This document shows, in pieces, positions 22,694-35,171 of a stretch of DNA of 64,000 nt. The notes below the pieces were generated by a model. It saw only the letters and a list, made by a program, of their open reading frames with translations, did no database searches and had not been told where the DNA came from. A program made the position numbers and the translations under genes. The DNA is taken from contig JAKSZT010000142.1 of the NCBI GenBank assembly GCA_026826555.1, positions 1,163,591 to 1,227,590 of the forward strand. The letters run 5' to 3'. The DNA is from Tolypeutes matacus. Its lineage: Eukaryota > Chordata > Mammalia > Cingulata > Chlamyphoridae. The number at the start of each line of letters is the position of its first letter. The first letter of the stretch is position 1.

Positions 22694-25600
22694 TCATATC
22701 AGTGAGGTCATGTAATATTTGTCCTTCAGTGCCTGGCTTGCTTCACTCAACATAAGGTCTTCAAAATTCATCCACGTTATCCTGTGTGTTAACACTGCAT
22801 TCCTTCATACAGCAGAATAATATTCCATTGTATGTACATACCACATTTGTTTATCCCTTCATCTGTTGATGGACATTTGGGTTGTTTCCAACTATTGGTA
22901 ATAGTGAATTATGCCGCTATGAACATTGGTGTGCTTATATCTGGTCATGTCCTTGCTTTCAATTTTTCTGGGTATATACCCAGCAGTGGGATTGCTGGAT
23001 CATAGGGCATTTCTATAGTTAGCTTCCTGAGGAACTGCCAAACTGTCCTCCATAATGGCTGTACCACTCTACATTTCCACCAGCAGTGGATAAGTATTTC
23101 CATTCTTCACATCCTCTCCAACACTTGTAGTCCTCTGTTTTTTAATAGCCAGTCTAACGGGTGTAAGATGATACCTCACTGTGGTTTTGATTTGCATTTC
23201 CCTAGTAGCTAGTGATGTTGAGGATATTTTCATGTGCTTTTTAGCCATTCAAATCACTTGCCTATTTTAGTAATGAGTTGTTTTTCTTTTTCTTTTTGAG
23301 ATGTAAGATATCTTTATATATGCTGGATAATAGACCCCTATCAGATATATGGTTACCAAATATTTTCTCCCATTGAGTAGACTGCCTTTTCACTTTCTTC
23401 ACAAACTCCTTTGAGATGCAAAAGTTTTTCATTTTGAGGAGGTCTCATTTATCTATTTTTCCTTTCGTTGCTCATGCTTTGGGTGTAAAGTTCATGAAAT
23501 GATTTCCTAATATAAGATCCTGTAGATGCTTCCTACATTATCTTTCAGGATCTTTATGGTCTTGGTGCTTATGTTTAGATCTTTGATCCATCTTGAGTTA
23601 ATTTTTTATAAGGTGTGAGATTGTGTTCCTCTCTCATTCTTTTGCATATGGATATCCAGTTCTCTAAGCACCATTTGTTGAAGAGGCCATTCTCTCCTAA
23701 TTGAATGGGCTTGATGTCCTTGTCAAATATCAGTTGACTGTGTATATGAGGATCTATATCAGAACTCTCAAATCAGTTCCATTGGTCAGTATGTCTATCT
23801 TTGTGCCAGTACCATGCAGTTATGACCACAGTAGCTTTGTAGTATGTTTTAAGGTCAGGTAGTGTGAGTCCTCAGATTTCATTTTTCAATTTCAATATGT
23901 CTTTGGCTATTCAGGATCTCTTGCCTGTCTAAATAAATTTCAGAGTAGGCTTTCCCAATTTAGAAAAAATGCTGTGGTAATTTTTATTGGGATTGCATTA
24001 AATCTGTAAATCAGTTTGCATAAGATAGACATCTTAATGATGTTTAGTTTTCCTATCCATGAACAGGGAATATTCTTCCATTTATTTAGGTCTTCTTTGA
24101 TTTCCTTTAATAGTGTTGTGAGGTTTTATGTTCAAGTTGTTTATATATTTAAATAAATTTGTTCCTAGGTATTTGATTCTTTACTTTGTTCTTATAAACA
24201 GGATTTTTCCTTCTTGATTTCCTCCTCAGATTTCTCATTATTGCTGTACAGAAATGCTACTGATTTTTGCACAATGATCTTATGACCTGCCACTTTACTG
24301 AACTCATTTATAAGCTCTAGAAGCTTTATTGTAGATTTCTCAGGCTTTCTTGTGATTCTATAGGATCACGTCATCTGCAAATAGTGAAATTTTTACTACT
24401 TCCTTTCCAATTTGGATACCTTTTATATCTTTTTCTTGTCTAAGTGCTCAAGCAAGTACTTCTAACACAATGTTAAATAAGAGTGGTGAAAGTGGGCATT
24501 CTTGTCTTGTTCCAGATCTTTAGAGGGAAAGCTTTTAGGATTTCACCATTGAATATGATGTTAGCTGTGGGTTTTTCATACATACCCTTTATCATATTGA
24601 GGAAGTTAATTCTATTCTGATTTTTTGAAGTGTTTTATCAGGAATAGGTTCTATATTTTGTTGAATGCTTTTTCTGCATCTAAAGAGGTAATCATTAGAT
24701 TTTTTCTTTTGATCTGTTTATGTGGTATATTACATTGATTGATTTTCTTATGTTGAACCATCCTTTTATACCAAAGATGAAACCCACTTGGTCATGGTGT
24801 ATAATTCATTTGATGTGTTGTTGAATATGATTAACAAGTATTTTGTTGAGAATTTCAGCATCTAGTTTAATTAGAGAGATTGTTCTCTAGTTTTCCTTTC
24901 TTGTGGTGTCTTTGGCTTTGGTATTAGGGTGATGTTGGCATCATAGAATGAGTTAGGCAATGTTCCCTCCACTTCTATTTTTTGGAAGACTTTAAGCAGG
25001 ATTGGTGTTAGTTCTTTCCAGAATGTTTGGTAGAATTCACCTGTGAAGCCATCTGGTCCTGGGCTCTCCTTAGTTGGGAGATTTTTGATTATCAATTCAA
25101 CCTCATTAGTTGTGATTGGTCTGTTGAGTATATTAATTTCTTCTTTCATCAATGTAGGCAGCTTGTGTGTTACTAGGAATTTGTCCTATTTCTCTACATT
25201 GCCTATCTTGTTGCCCTATAATTTTTCAAAGTATCCTCTTATGATACTCTTTATTTCTGTGGGGTCAGTGGTGAGATCCCCTTCCTCATTTCTTATTTTA
25301 TGTATTTGCATCTTCTCTCTTTTTTCTTCGTTAGTCTAGCTAAGGTTTTGTCAATTTTCTTAATCTTCTCAAAGAACTAGCTTTTGGTTTTATTTTTTCT
25401 AGTGCTTTCTTATTTTCAATTTCATTTAGCTCTGCTCTAATCTTTGTTATTTCCTTATTTCTACTTGCTTTAGGGTTAGTTTGTTCTTTTTCTAATTCCT
25501 ACAGGTCTGCAGTGAGATGTTTGATTTTAGCTCTTTCTTCTTATTTAATGTAGGCATTTATGGCAATGACTTTCACTCTCAGTGTTGCATTTGCTGCATC

Positions 25601-26458
25601 CCATAGGTTTTGATATGTTGTGTTGTCCTATTCATTTGTTTCAAGGTAGTTATGGATTTCTTTTGCAATTCCTTCCTTGACCCACTGTTTGTCTAAGAGT
25701 GTGTTGCTTAACTTCCATATCTTTGTGCCTAATTTTTTCCCTGACCCTTACTGATGTCAAACTTCATTCCATAGTGGTCAGAGAACTTCCTTTGTAAAAT
25801 TTCAAACTTTCTGAATTTGTGGAGAGTTGTTCTCTGACCTAGCATGTGGTTTATCCTGGAGATGATCCATCTGTGCTCAAGAAAAATGTGCATCCCACTG
25901 TATTTGGGTGTAATATTCTGTATATGCCTATTAGGTCAAGATCCTCTAATGTATTATTTAAGGTCTCTGTATTTTTATTGATCTTCTGTCAAGATATCCT
26001 GTCTAATGGTGATAATGGTGTATTAATGTCTCCCACTATAATTGTAGAGGCATCTATTTCTTCACTTAGTTTTCCCAATGTTTGCCTCATGTATTTTGAG
26101 GTGCCCTGATCAGGTACGTAAATGTTTATGATTATTCTTTCTTCTTGATGGGTAACCCCTTTTATCAATATATAGTTTTTTATTTGTCTCTTACAGTAAT
26201 TTTGCATTTAAAGTCTATTTTGTCCAATATTAGTATAGGTACTCCTGCCCTTCTGATTACTGTTTGCATGTAAAATAGTTTTCCTGCCATTTACTTTCAG
26301 TCTCCTTGCATCTGTGGGTCTAAGGTGAATTTCTTGTAGACAGCATATAGATGGGTATATTTGCTTATCCATTCTGCCAATGTGTGCCTCTTGATAGTAG
26401 AGTTTAATCCATTAACATTCAATGTTATTATTGTCAAAGAATTACTTACATTAGACGT
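22694..26458 (-). pseudogene. L1 ORF2, decayed, copy 2
   Basis: Endonuclease N-terminus with TIITLNVNGLNSTIKRHTL (within 26297-26539), endonuclease middle with STIIVGDINTPLSPLDRIS (25989-26207), RT segment with [18 protein letters not shown] (24871-25152), and a C-terminus with the same final codons as copy 1 (stop 22694-22696). The codon aligned with the copy-1 start ATG is ACG at 26456-26458. Many frameshifts; no long frame survives. Not functional. Confidence 0.8.
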
Positions 26459-26471
26459 ATTTTCTTTAGGT

Positions 26472-27516
26472 TTATGTGTGCCATGTGTTGTTTTTATTTC
26501 TCTTTTTATCTTTGTAGTTATTCTTACACTTTCCTCCAACTCTCTCTCTCTCTCCTGTTTTTTTCATTTCAACCTGCAGAACTTCCTTTAGTAGTTTTTG
26601 AAGGGCAGGTTTCTTATTCACAAACTTTCTTAATTTCTGTTTATCTTTGAATATTTTGTACTCTTCCTCATTTTTGAATGCTTTTTTTGCTGGATAGAGA
26701 ATTCTTGGATGGAAGTTTTTTTCTTTTAGCACTTTAGCTATATCATACCACTACTTTCTTGCTTCCATGGTTTCAGATGAGAAATCAGTACTTAATCTTA
26801 TCGAACTTCCCTTATATGTGATGGTTCTCTTTTCTCTTGCTGCTTTTAATATTCTTTCTTTGTTTTGAGCATTGGACAATTTGACAAGTATATGTCTTTT
26901 AGGATTTATACTGCTTGGCATGCATTGTGCTTCCTGGACATGTACGTCCATGTCCCTCAATAGATTTGGGAAAATTTCAGCCATTATTTTCTCCAACACT
27001 CCTTCTGCCCCCTTTCCCTTCTTTTCTCCCTCTGGGATGCCTATAATGTGTGTGTTCATGCATTTCATTTTTTCATTCAAATTCCTAAGCCCCTGCTGGA
27101 TTTTTCTATCTTTTTATCTATCTGTTCTACTATCTGTTTAATTTCAGATGTGCTGTCTTCCACATCACTGATTCTTTCCTCTGCCTGTTTGAATGTGCTG
27201 TCATGTGCCTGTTCGAATTTGCTGTTATGTGCTGCTGTGTATTTTTGATTTCTTGCATTGTGCAATTCATCACCATCATATCTGTTATCTTTTTATGTAT
27301 GTTTACAATTTCTTCAGTATGTTCCCCCAGTGTCTGCTTAATATCCTTTATCTCTTCCTTCACTTCATTAAGTTGATTCATGATATTTGTTTGGACATCA
27401 TTGATTAATTATTCCACAGTCTGCATCTCCTTCTGTTTTTCAGTTTGTTTATTAGACTGAGCCATGTCTTCCTGTTTCTTAGTATGGCTTGTAATTTTTT
27501 GTTGGCATCTGGGCAT
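26472..27516 (-). pseudogene. L1 ORF1, decayed, copy 2
   Basis: Starts at 27516 (MPRCQQKIT) and is broken early by an in-frame TAA. Pieces seen are coiled-coil-like MNQLNEVKEEIKDIKQTLGE (27130-27381), the RRM/CTD part with GIPEGEKKGKG and LKAAREKRTITYKGSSIRLS (26751-27080), and a basic C-terminus ending NNTWHT-stop at 26472. The site equivalent to the LTR insertion in copy 1 is intact here. About 348 codons, normal for the family. Confidence 0.8.
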
Positions 27517-27664
27517 CTGTTTATCTTGATGGGCTTATTTGGTTGATTAGCTTCTCTTTTTACTCTAGGGTTTTATTTTGTTGTTTCTTTGTTTGTAGTA
27601 AGGTTAATTTTTGATACTTGGTTCCTCTTATTCTATATCCTTGCAGTTGTCTGTGTTCTCTTGG

Positions 27665-28240
27665 GAAAAATATTAGTACTTGAGAAAAGGAAAGATATAA
27701 GGAGAAAAAAAGAGTAATAGTAATACTACTACAAAAAAAGAGGAAGAGGAACCATGCAAGAGCCAGAAAACTAAGTAATACAAGTAAGAAATTATAAAAA
27801 GTACAAAGGAATAAGAAGAAAAAGAGGAGGAGTACAAAACAAAACAACAAAAACAACAACAACAAAAAACAAGAGATAAATTAGAGAGAAAAAAATAGCA
27901 TGAATTAAATGCTGGACAGATGAGTAGAGAAAATAAAACAAGAAAGAAAATAGAGAGAAAAAAGTATAATGAATTAAAAGGATAGACACATCAGAAGAGA
28001 ATAGAAGGAAAGAAAAAAAAAGAAAGAGAGATAAAGAAAAAATGAAGACCAAACAAGAAGTGGTAGAATTGAAGAAAAGCAACAGAAAAACAGAAGTCAG
28101 AAGAGAGAAAATTGAGGGAATGAAAAGAAATAAAATAGGTTGAAAAAATAAGCAAAAGGAAAAAAGTAACAAAAAATGGGTAAACAACAAACAAGAAATA
28201 AAACAGCAACAAAGAAGCAATCCAGGAAAAACAGGCTTAC
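27665..28240. repeat. Homopurine-rich block in the L1 5' UTR (copy 2)
   Basis: About 575 bases, mostly A and G on the + strand, at the same place relative to ORF1 as 13190-13790. The Leu/Phe/Ser-rich open frames on the other strand are artefacts of this composition. Confidence 0.8.
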
Positions 28241-29145
28241 CTCTTAGGCCCCTAGAGATCTTTTCAGGCTGCTGGTGCTCATCAATTAATCACCTTGCAT
28301 CCTGCCCTCCACAAGTGTTGTATCCAGTTTTAGCAACTAAAATAAAGGAAAAAGAAAGAGAAAAAAATCCAGAAAACCCAAAACAAAACAGTAGAATCTC
28401 AGTCTATAAGTTCCCTATCATAAGATGTTAGCTGTGTGCTTTAACTCTCCCTGGATCTGTTCTCTTAGGAGGTATACAGGACTCAAACTGGCGACTTTCT
28501 ATAGGAAAGGCAGAAATCCCCCCACTGCACTATAGCAACTCCATAGACTAAATAGGCTTTTGAAAGCTTATTGGGTTCTTCCTGCCTGGGTTTCCCTGAG
28601 GTGAGTTGGACTTTTAATACTTTTCTGATGCGGGCCTAGTTAGTTGCCTGTCCCCACTGCTTCCCTGGGCAAGTTCCTCTCTCCCAGGCCTCCTGGGTGT
28701 GGCAGCCTGCCTGAGCAGATTCCCCTTTCCCCTCTCCCCTGGGCCACCTCAGTGCTGGCTGGTATTCTTCCCAAGATTCAAAGGGGGCTCAGGCACCCAA
28801 GCCCACGGATAGGAAACCACTCTCCACCCTTCGCTGGACCCCTCTTCCTCCCAAGGAGTGCTGCCTTCCACTCAGCTGGCTAGTGAGAACCAGGGGGTCC
28901 ACAGAGGCTATTTTCCTTGAGGGTGGGGCTTAGCCACCAGCAAGCCATTTCCATCCACAAGGGCGAGCACCTCATGGTTTTCTCTTGGGTTCTTTATTTC
29001 TTTGTCCAGTTCCCTCCAGATCCATGCCCTGAAGCCTCCTGCCCTCTGGATTCCCAAAACAGCTCACTTGAGTAGGATTTTGCCCCTTCTCAGGAGTTTT
29101 TGTGAGAGAGCTGCTATATACAACAATGCCATTTTCCCAGAACCT

Positions 29146-29754
29146 CTCTTAAAGCTTATTCTAGATAAATTTATTTTGAAAGTAATTCAGCATTATTTGC
29201 TTGGTAATCAAAATTTATTCTCTCAAGAATTTAGAATACCTTATCTAGCCTTTAATTATTTTCTGCATCTTTATGTTAATTTAATAAGATTTTAGAAAAT
29301 GCTAAATTAAGAAAACAACCAGTTGGAACTAAATAAGACGTCAAAATTTTTCTAATTTTTGTGTTGAATCAAACCCTCTGTGAGTATTCATTTGTGCTGA
29401 TTTTCCCTCTGCGTCCCTCAGAACAACTTATTTCTTAAACTCTCTGTGAGTCTTTTCATCCCCAAATTGAATACAGGGTTTAAGCATCTTATGGAAGAAT
29501 GCCTCATAGACTTTTCATACAAAATGGAAGAGGCAGATTTTTTAAAAAAATTTAATTCTGTCATCCAGTATTCAGAAGTTTCAAGTATGGCCATTGAGAA
29601 TATAATATGCAGCTAATTTTAGAGGTACATATTTCTGAGATGAGGGATAGAGATCAGGCTGAAGGAACAAAATTGAGAGAGAACCAAACACTGTTAACTG
29701 ATAAAAAATTTAATTTATTAAATAAGATTATCTCTATAATAAAGTCACTAAATA
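29146..29754. other. Intergenic, unassigned
   Basis: AT-rich flank of L1 copy 2. A piece near 29160-29290 could be old LINE sequence, but I cannot name it. Nothing coding. Confidence 0.4.
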
Positions 29755-30170
29755 TATGAAAGGTTGTGGGAATGAGGATTTCTTATGTATTAAAATACAC
29801 CACTCAGAACTGTGTGGGAGAAAGTGTGGTCTACGATGTGAACTGTGGTCTATGGTTGGTAGCAAGGCCCCAGGATGTGTAAGTCCATTGAGGGTGGTGG
29901 GCCACACTTGTGGGAGATGTTTGTGTGGGATGTGGTGGGAGGTCTGGGAGGTGGGCAACATGGGAATCCCAGTGGGTTCCGTGTAATATTTTAGGTAATC
30001 TAAGCACCTCTTAAAATATATTTATATATATATAAACAACATTTTTGTAAGCAAATGCGCATATATGCATATATATTTATATATCACTTTACAAATATTG
30101 GTATGTATTGTGAAAATTTTGATATTTACCCACAATAAAAAATAAATAAATTAAAAAAAAAAAAACAGTT
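29755..30170 (+). mobile_element. Diverged L1 3' end, sense
   Basis: Aligns loosely with the L1 3' end of this window ('tggttggtagcaaggccc', 'gtgggaggtctgggaggtgg', 'catgggaatccc', 'taggtaatctaagca') and ends in A-rich DNA near 30120-30170. It differs enough to be another subfamily. Confidence 0.6.
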
Positions 30171-31794
30171 TAGCTCATCACACATTCATTTAATATTTAT
30201 TCTATACTATTTAATAAGGGCAGTACAGGGATTAACCAAAAAAAATTTCTTATCCTCCTGTAACTGATTATATAGTTTAGAATCCAAAACGTTCATGCAT
30301 AAAAGGATAATTGTCAGTGAAGACAGTATATTATGTTTTAGGTGAGAGGTACAGACAAGTGTTTGAGGATTCAGAAATGGGAAAGTTAATTATAGGTTGA
30401 TTCAGGGAAATAATGTTTTTCTTGTTCATCATTATGTCTGGAGCTTACTACAGTGTCTGACATATAGTAGATAATTATTGAGCACATGTAGAATTTAATG
30501 AATAAAATTTAGAAAGGTAGTTTAGAATTTAGGGGTTGGGACTTTAAGGCCCTCTTTGCAACTGAATCTAATCTGATCAAATAAATTATACAATATTCAT
30601 ATTGGATTTGAACAGATCTACATTTTCCTCAGGATCAGCATCTCTATGTGAAACAGTCCTTTAGGACAGTACAATTGGAAGCACACATCATATTCTAGGA
30701 GACAAAATATCACACATCATAATATTTCCCACCCCAAACCAGAGAAATTAACCATATTTCTTATTTTTCTTAGCAACCCAATGTTGTGTTTCTTTGCTTC
30801 TTGAATGAAGCATACATCAACTTTTTAAATTATTCCCTCAGGGCTTTGATTCTTACTTGGCTGACCCAGGTCTCTAGAGAATCAATTTTCTTAGTCACAC
30901 CCCATGATGCTAGTTATTGTTACATCAGGGCACAAACTAAAAACACTAAAATATAGAAGACAAAGATCTCTTTTGTGGATGGGGAAAGACTTGGCACCTT
31001 CTACCCCTTCTCATAGTCTTTGACTACACCAAGACTGGCACAAAAATTGGTAGGTGGAAGAATGATGTTATAATATGTACATAAACCACTCTATTTTTGA
31101 GATGGGAACGATTATGTAAAATATTCAGATAACAGTGGTAAGAAGTAGAATGCCTCAAGCATGGAAAAGTCTTAGGGATACAGGGTGATTGTGTAGCTCA
31201 GGTCTTAACCATGAAATTGGTGGACAACTCTTTTTACTTTTACTCTATCCTCACAGCTAAAGCTTTTTAAAATCAAAGTGTGAACAGGGTCATCTCATAC
31301 CTGATGACACCTCAGTCAGCTCATATTTTCAGGATGAACGATTCTTAATCTCAAACTCAGAGAAAGTTGTTCTGATTTATGGGTGTTTAGAGAATTCCAA
31401 ATCATTAAAATAGCTTTCCAAAATTTTGAGTCCAGTCATTGTCATTTAGGAAAAGAAGTTGGGGAAAAGCCCAAGATATTCAGTACTTCTTGTGATATGT
31501 CTTCAGGATAGGCACTGTGAAGGGGGTAGGGGAGTAGGTTCTGATATGTATCATTTTGAAGGGATTAGATTAAATGATAACAACAAATTTGAAAGTGAAT
31601 ATAAAAAAGAGAAACACAAATGTGAACAAACTCTTCATTGAAATTAATGTAGATGAAATCAATATTTTGAACAGAGGGTTCCAGGTAATGAAATCAGGAA
31701 TTATGAGGCAGGGTAAGGAGACACTAAGTGAATTGATAAAACTAAACAATTGAATTTGGAAGTATTTGACAATTTGTATTTGAAAATAATTCAT
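30171..31794. other. Intergenic, mostly unassigned
   Basis: Ordinary non-repetitive-looking sequence with an L2 piece at 30416-30512. No gene seen. Open frames here are short and without motifs. Confidence 0.5.
30416..30512 (+). mobile_element. L2 3'-end fragment
   Basis: 'gagcttactacagtgtctgacatatagtagataattattg...tgaata' is the L2 3' end ('GCACATAGTAGGTGCTCAATAAATATTTGTTGAATGAA') with substitutions. Confidence 0.7.
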
Positions 31795-31935
31795 TCACTT
31801 ATTTGTTCATTTATAAATCCATTTATTCATCCATCCATTCATTTAACAAATGCATTTTGAGGCCCTATAGTATGCCAGGAGCTACCTTAGACATTGGATG
31901 AATGTGTAAAGATAAATGAGACATGCTCCATGACC
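31795..31935 (-). mobile_element. L2 3'-end fragment, antisense
   Basis: 'attcatccatccattcattt aacaaatg' followed by 'gccctatagtatgccaggag' is the complement of the L2 3' end with its (TGAA)n tail. Confidence 0.75.
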
Positions 31936-34535
31936 AGAAGGGGTCCAGAGTTTCTGTTATATTTTTATCAAAATGAGCCAAAAATTACAATGCACTGAGT
32001 AAAGACTGCAATGAGTTGTGAACAGGGTACCCTGGTAGCCCAAATGACATTTCTGAGGAGCTTGTTAGAAGTGACTCCCCCCAAATTTTTAGGTTTTTGG
32101 AAAGGAGGACTTGTCAGAATAGTTGGAGGATATAATAATAGTGATTTATCAGCAGTCACATAGGACTGTGGATCTGAGGAAAACGGGAAGAAGATGGTGT
32201 ATTTAGAAATAAGATATTACTATTCTTATCTTCAGGCTGTTTCCTGGATTAATTCTTAATCTCCCAGATCCAAGGAGAGAAGTGGGGATAAATATTTTGG
32301 AGATCATAGAGATCATGTTAGGGTTATACTTTCCCTATTCAACTCATTCCTTTACAAGGGGAATCTTTGTTATAGTAATAATAATAATAATAATTTATTA
32401 AGTGTGTGCCATGTGTTAGATATTTTTCTTAGCTGTATATGCATCATCTTTTTAATCCTTACAAAACTACCTATGGGGTAGGTATTATTATCCCCATTTC
32501 ACCAATGTGGGACATTGAAGCAGAGAGAGGTGACTTGCCCAAAATACACAGCTGGAAAATGGTTCTGCTGTTGCTAGAACCAAGACACTAATATACCAGA
32601 TTTAAGTCTATTGTAAGAGACATTCCCAAGCAGCAAGTGACTTTCAAAATAGTCTCCTATTCAGATAGAACAACCCTTCTCTAATGCTAATGATTTCTTC
32701 TTGCCTAGTTTACTGTGGGTAATAATGTGAAATCGAGAACAGTACTACATCTTGGTTAGATAAAACTGCTAATGGTTTATTTATGATTCCTGAGGTCCCT
32801 GGGTCACTATCTATCCACCTATATAGTGAGGATGCTTTTATATACTGTCTATTTGCTATCTCACAGAATAAGACAGGTGAGTTCAATTTTTAAGAATAGG
32901 AAAAAATCAAATTATTTCTCTTGTGTGTTGTATCTTTACACAATGGTGATTATGTCATTGCCACTCTACATTCTCACCCACATCATTCTCAATTTACTTT
33001 TGTGTAACTTTTACTCTCAATCCACTTTTGTTTTCATAGTAATGTAGAATTTTAGAGTTAGACTATTCCTTAACATTCTATAAAAATCCTTCAAGTTAAT
33101 AGGAAAGAACTTCTCTAGAAGATTGAATGACCTTTCCAATATCACATAGGTTTTGGTTGCTGAGCTATGATGAGAATTCAGGTCTCTCAATTCTTGCTCA
33201 GTGCTCTTCCTAGTTGCTTCCCAAAATGGAGTATAAGCCAAATTATTGCCTCACATTTTCTGAAACTTCAGTTCTTTGTAATGATTTAGAAGAAATTTTA
33301 TGTGTGTGTGTGTGTGGCATGCATGATTTATGAGTTGTAAAGATAAAACAAAAGCCTTCAAATAATGGCTTTATGTGATTCCTTTCCCTACTATTTTAAC
33401 TGTATCTTTTTGAATAATTAGCAGTCTAACATGGGTTTGACTGGAGTAGGGTACTCTCTGGAAATCAACCTCCTATTTCTTGAAATTAAAAAAAAAAAAA
33501 TAACTAGCACCTTCCTGCCATACTCACCTGCATTCCCCCACCTGACTCCAGTCCCCATTTCTAGTGTTTTCTTTCTCTTTCCTGTAGCTCAGGAAAACTA
33601 CATGACCTTTGACACAGTGCCATGATCAGCAGGTCGGAGAGCTTAAAATATCCTTTCTCTGGGGAAGGGTTTTTGATAAATCACACATGGAAGGAATCTG
33701 TTTATAAAATTTTTAATACTTTTTATTTTATAAAATGATTTTTTGCTTTTTCCTTTAAATGAATATTCCATTGGTGGCAATGTAACCCTTAGTGATGGGC
33801 TCTTTTCATCCTCAGAAGAAATACAAGGCAGATAACTTTTTCCTTATACAATTTCCTTTTTCTTCAAGGCAAACTTTCTTTTTCTTTCTTTTTCCCAGCC
33901 TCTCAATCCCATCATCAGCCCTCTCTCTGATGTTATTGACGTAGATTCTGAAAGCATTTCTTCCAGTTGTGAGTTTCTTTGGTTATCAAGAGGATAGGAT
34001 GAGTGATTTTTACTCTGAGAGATACTGGCATCTTCATTTGCATGTTTACAGAAAGAGAATGGACAATGAGTATGGATGGTAACTAATTTTAAGAAAGCCT
34101 CTTGTACAAGTGTAACCCATTATCTCTCAAGTAGTTTCCGATATTCTCCCAAGATTCAAAATCGCCAGAGCTATTCTCAGTTTAGTGAGTCAGAGCTGGC
34201 TAGGCATTTGGATGAATATTGTATTGTTAATGAGGAAGGGTTTCTGCACAGATTTTTTGTTTTCCACAAAGCATTGGTTCCCTTGAGGAAAGTTCACAGT
34301 TCACACACCTACAAGTAGGGCCCCTGTACTCCTATGTATCTCCATAGTCATCCCATAGATACTACGTACCTATAGATTAAGTACAAACCTTCTTGACCAA
34401 CTGATCTAGCTGCTCTATGAGTGAGCACAGGTTTGGAATAGATGCCTCTCCTAAATGTCAGCCTTGGAAAGAAGTGCCCTAATTCATTCTCCATAGATGT
34501 CTTATCTCTCCTAAGAATTCCCTGCAAGCATAATT
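31936..34535. other. Intergenic, mostly unassigned
   Basis: Holds an MIR at 32376-32560 and a (TG)n run of about 18 bases near 33301-33318. The rest is single-copy-looking DNA with no gene that I can support. Confidence 0.5.
32376..32560 (-). mobile_element. MIR SINE, antisense
   Basis: Reads 'ccttacaaaactacctatgg', 'tattattatccccatttcac' and 'gacttgcccaaaatacacag', the complement of the MIR core and 3' part. It begins with a (TAA)n run. Confidence 0.85.
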
Positions 34536-34565
34536 CCTTGCTCTCTCTCTCTCTCTCTCTCTCTT
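34536..34565. repeat. (CT)n microsatellite
   Basis: About 28 bases of CT dinucleotides, pure. Confidence 0.9.
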
Positions 34566-35171
34566 TTTGGCACAATTCCCAGTCTTTCTTAAAGTATGCA
34601 AGGCGATTCCTAAAGATGTGTGGTAGGGCAAGTCAAATTTTATTAATGATTTAGAATGTGCTGGATGAACATAATTCTGGACACAGGGGATATAAAGACA
34701 AATTTTTTAAAAATGTCATTATGGAGTGCAAATTCCAGCTGACTTAGTTTAAGTATGACAATAGAAATGTACAATCCAACAAATTCTTCCAATTATCTCT
34801 CAAATAACTTTTAAACCATCTATTCATTTCTGTAAATACCTGTTGTTATATCTTTAGTTTAAGCCATAATCATCTTTTTCTTGCAATCTTGTCTCACAAC
34901 AATTTATTTTTAAATTGGAAATCTTGTTAAGCTACTTAACAAGAATATATTTTATTCTTAAATATATTGAAAGATATTAAAATCCAGTTTTCTTATGTGC
35001 TATATTACTTGGTCTTCGGCTATCTCTTTGTTCTGTTTTTGCACCTCTACCAGTCTCAGGTCTTCAAACAGCTCCTAGAAGCTCTTCCTTGCCATAGGGT
35101 CTTTGTATTTACTGTTCTCTATTACTAAAATGTTTTTTCCTGACTTTTAAAGTGAGTGTAAATGTTGCTTA

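Larger units (their letters stand above)
18775..29145 (-). mobile_element. Near full-length xenarthran-type L1 (copy 2)
   Basis: Second antisense L1 with the same module order as copy 1: 5' UTR 29145-27517, ORF1 27516-26472, ORF2 26458-22694, 3' UTR 22693-18775. Without the SINE at 21707-21870 it is about 10.2 kb. Its 3' UTR is some 0.85 kb longer than in copy 1, which is explained by a tandem duplication (20331-22440). Both reading frames are broken. The two copies differ by many substitutions and small indels and have unrelated flanks, so they are separate insertions of one family, not a recent duplication. Confidence 0.85.

Noticed and set aside
27560..28220. Leu/Phe/Ser-rich, membrane-like open frames on the - strand
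   Set aside because: Product of the homopyrimidine block in the L1 5' UTR, not a membrane protein.
4655..29145. Reading the two L1 regions as a recent segmental duplication
   Set aside because: Flanks do not match, the 3' UTR structures differ, and the copies are well diverged.
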